From Planococcus citri (lineage: Eukaryota; Arthropoda; Insecta; Hemiptera; Pseudococcidae), in the NCBI RefSeq assembly GCF_950023065.1, contig NC_088677.1, positions 40,316,555-40,380,554 on the forward strand: a stretch of DNA of 64,000 bases. Direction: 5' to 3'. Shown piece after piece: positions 62,179 through 64,000 of this stretch. The position numbers were made by a program, and so were the translations under genes. The first letter of the stretch is position 1; every line of letters starts with the position of its first letter. Under the pieces are notes generated by a model. That model saw nothing but the letters and a program-made list of their open reading frames with translations, was not told the origin of the DNA and searched no databases.

Positions 62179-62517
62179 TAGTACAAGCATGAAGCAACAA
62201 CGAAATAATTTGCAAGGGTACATAGTGGGGAAGGTATGTTATGTACATTGTACACTTGAATTTCATTTCATCATTAAAAAATTAATTTGAAAAAAAAAAC
62301 AAACAAACTGAAAACAAGATTTTTATTAAAGAGTCTTTTTATGTATGTAGCAACAAATTAAAATCTGAAGTTAAAAAAATTAATCCCCTAAGTATTTGCT
62401 TAAGTTATTTTTACAAATTCTAGGAAGTCGTTCACAAATTTATATTAACATTAGATTCAACAATTTTAACATTAAAACAGAGTGCAATCTTCGGACTGAA
62501 CAACATTTAGATAGGTA

Positions 62518-62829
62518 CCCTTGCGGGAAAAAAATAGTACTTTCTGAGAGTAGTAGTTTTTTAACGGAGTAAAAAGTACTACTTTTTAAGACCTTCATGG
62601 AGAAATATTAGTAGTTTTACATAAAAACTACTACTTTTGTCTAAAAACTAGTTCAAATTACTACTTCAAAACTACTACTTACGAAGTAGTAATTTGAACT
62701 AGTTTTTAGACAAAAGTAGTAGTTTGTATGTAAAACTACTAATATTTCTCCATGAAGGTCTTAAAAAGTAGTACTTTTTACTCCGTTAAAAAACTACTAC
62801 TCAGAAAGTACTATTTTTTTCCGTAAGGG
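62518..62829. mobile_element. 312-bp full-length palindromic MITE, ACTACT-rich, TA duplication
   Basis: The arms 62,518-62,667 and 62,683-62,829 are reverse complements with only a few differences. The outermost bases are CCCTTGCGGG against CCGTAAGGG. The loop is 15 nt. TA on both sides (62,516-62,517 and 62,830-62,831) fits a TA target duplication. The arms are rich in AGTAGTAG/ACTACTAC. No coding capacity. It is inserted in the 3' flank of the gene at the right edge. Confidence 0.85.
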
Positions 62830-62859
62830 TATGTACGTATGTAGTTATGTATGTACTTG

Positions 62860-62902
62860 TAGGTAGGTAGGTAGGTAGGTAGGTAGGTGGGTGGGTGGGT
62901 AG
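62860..62902. repeat. GTAG/GTGG microsatellite
   Basis: About seven GTAG units followed by three GTGG units, directly beside the palindromic MITE and 34 bases from the stop codon of the edge gene. Confidence 0.9.
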
Positions 62903-62935
62903 TTACTGTTACTACTTAAGTACTTAGCAATTGAT

Positions 62936-64000
62936 TCAGTAACCTATGCTTTTTCCTTTATTGTCACTTGAATATCTATCGATACTGTCGACACTACTTG
63001 GGTTTATACATAATTCGGATTTATGAGATTTCTTGAAATTTTTTTTGCTAGAAGAAAGATCACTCGATTTATCAACGATTTTTACAGACTGAAGACTACA
63101 GCCTTTATGAAGAGATAAACGCAAAGGTTTTTGAGGAGGGATAGGACGTGGATATTTTATTGTTCTAACGTAGTCTGAGGATGTCTCTGAATCGTACATT
63201 TTTGATCGTCCATTACACATATTTTTTAAAGATTGGTAATTTGGTTCTGAATCAAAATCAACTGACTTGCAGCTGCGATCGTCTCTAAAATGCCGACGGC
63301 CAGTTTCGCCGGAAGTTCGGTTACTATTATTGAATAAAGAATTTTGTGACTCTTTAATATACTTAATTTTCTTCTCGTTCATCAAGTTATAGTAATTTTC
63401 TTTGTTTTTACTACTTTCACAATTACTACCAGATATATTGATAACATTTAAATGATGATGATGATGTCTCGGAGAATTTAATTCAGGATAATATTTCAAA
63501 TTTAATCGAGTGGTTAGATCATTCGTTTTTTTAGAAACATCATTGGTATAAATTTGAGGTGAATTATCCCTAGATGACTGAGTAATACAAAGATGCACAG
63601 CGTTATTTTCTCTGTGATAGTTGTTTGTGTCGGTATAATTTTTCCCATTTTTTATCACTTCATCTTCTGTTGGCTTCGTCTCATTTTTATGGTGTAATTT
63701 ATTATAAATTATCGGTAGGTCGTGTATTCTTTTTAAGCTATTTTTATTCGAATCAGCGTTTCCTATTACCGTAACTTTTGAACCTTTTTGAAAAATTTGT
63801 ACTTGGGATTCGGGGGGTTTATGTGTTTTCAGGATGTAATCAGTTGAATCTTTAGTTGAACGAGTTTCATCTCTGGATACTTTGGACAACAGTTCAGAAA
63901 CTTGCTCTTCTAAATACGAAATTCGATGTGTTAAACGAAGATTATCACTACGGAACGTGTCTCGCAAACGTTCAGCTTCTCCTGCTTTTTCACGATATGC
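62936..64000 (-). CDS. C-terminal part of an unrecognised coiled-coil/low-complexity protein, cut by the window edge
   Basis: A single open frame of 354 codons runs from the right edge (which begins inside it) to a TGA at 62,936-62,938. The visible N-terminal part is a short coiled coil (about the first 50 residues, with EKAGEAERLRDTF, then RLTHRISYLEEQVSELLSKV). The rest is polar, Ser/Asn/Lys-rich and probably disordered, with a His run (HHHHH) and a Pro-rich basic patch (KYPRPIPPQKPLRLSLHKG) that could bind an SH3 domain. The length and sustained openness make it a real terminal exon. I do not recognise the family. The start and upstream exons lie outside the window. The 3' flank carries a microsatellite and a palindromic MITE. 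Confidence 0.8.
   Translation of the reverse strand, partial: AYREKAGEAERLRDTFRSDNLRLTHRISYLEEQVSELLSKVSRDETRSTKDSTDYILKTHKPPESQVQIFQKGSKVTVIGNADSNKNSLKRIHDLPIIYNKLHHKNETKPTEDEVIKNGKNYTDTNNYHRENNAVHLCITQSSRDNSPQIYTNDVSKKTNDLTTRLNLKYYPELNSPRHHHHHLNVINISGSNCESSKNKENYYNLMNEKKIKYIKESQNSLFNNSNRTSGETGRRHFRDDRSCKSVDFDSEPNYQSLKNMCNGRSKMYDSETSSDYVRTIKYPRPIPPQKPLRLSLHKGCSLQSVKIVDKSSDLSSSKKNFKKSHKSELCINPSSVDSIDRYSSDNKGKSIGY

Noticed and set aside
1..64000. CRISPR arrays, bacterial operons, rRNA genes or an integrated virus
   Set aside because: There are no regularly spaced direct repeats with unique spacers, no ribosomal RNA sequence, no Shine-Dalgarno gene runs, and no recognisable viral polymerase, capsid or envelope frame.

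Overview
The window is AT-rich nuclear DNA of an animal, almost certainly an insect. The genes are split by short GT-AG introns, the proteins are metazoan, and the intergenic DNA is full of TAGGTACCTA/CTAC-type words and microsatellites of the kind common in aphid, mealybug and moth genomes. I lean towards a sternorrhynchan hemipteran (mealybug, scale or aphid), but this is a style judgement, not proof.

Layout: roughly 1-31,000 is gene-poor and holds dispersed repeats, several foldback or inverted-repeat structures (4.4-5.05, 13.1-14.85, 20.4-21.1 and 25.7-26.7 kb), tandem repeats and a few unconvincing exon-like ORFs. One complete, apparently intronless serine carboxypeptidase (S10 family) lies at 31,145-32,518. 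Another gene-poor stretch follows to 40.7 kb. From there a compact cluster runs to 59.5 kb: RpS15A (uS8, minus), PRIM1 (DNA primase small subunit, plus), a CUB/CUB/LDLa single-pass membrane protein of Culd/Neto type (plus), SNX29 (RUN-coiled coil-PX, minus), FAM32A (plus) and a two-dsRBD protein (minus). All six multi-exon genes were reconstructed exon by exon, and every coding sum is divisible by three. The right edge holds the last coding part of an unrecognised gene on the minus strand (62,936 to beyond 64,000).

How the genes fit together: RpS15A and PRIM1 are head to head, as are SNX29 and FAM32A, so each pair may share a divergent promoter. The RpS15A/PRIM1 spacer has been split by a 2,001-bp transposon with perfect 30-bp terminal repeats and a perfect 8-bp target duplication. 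There is no sign of a pathway-level cluster; the genes are mostly housekeeping.

The most interesting content is mobile-element architecture at 60-62.9 kb. Two hAT-like non-autonomous elements (60,600-60,936 and 61,770-62,170) each have CAGGGCT termini and a perfect 8-bp duplication. Their interiors are almost nothing but degenerate short-motif arrays (CCCGTA, CGTTTC). The first has an unoccupied paralogous site 540 bp away. A 312-bp near-perfect full-length palindrome with a TA duplication lies just beyond. A near-perfect 246-bp-arm hairpin sits at 14.3-14.8 kb.
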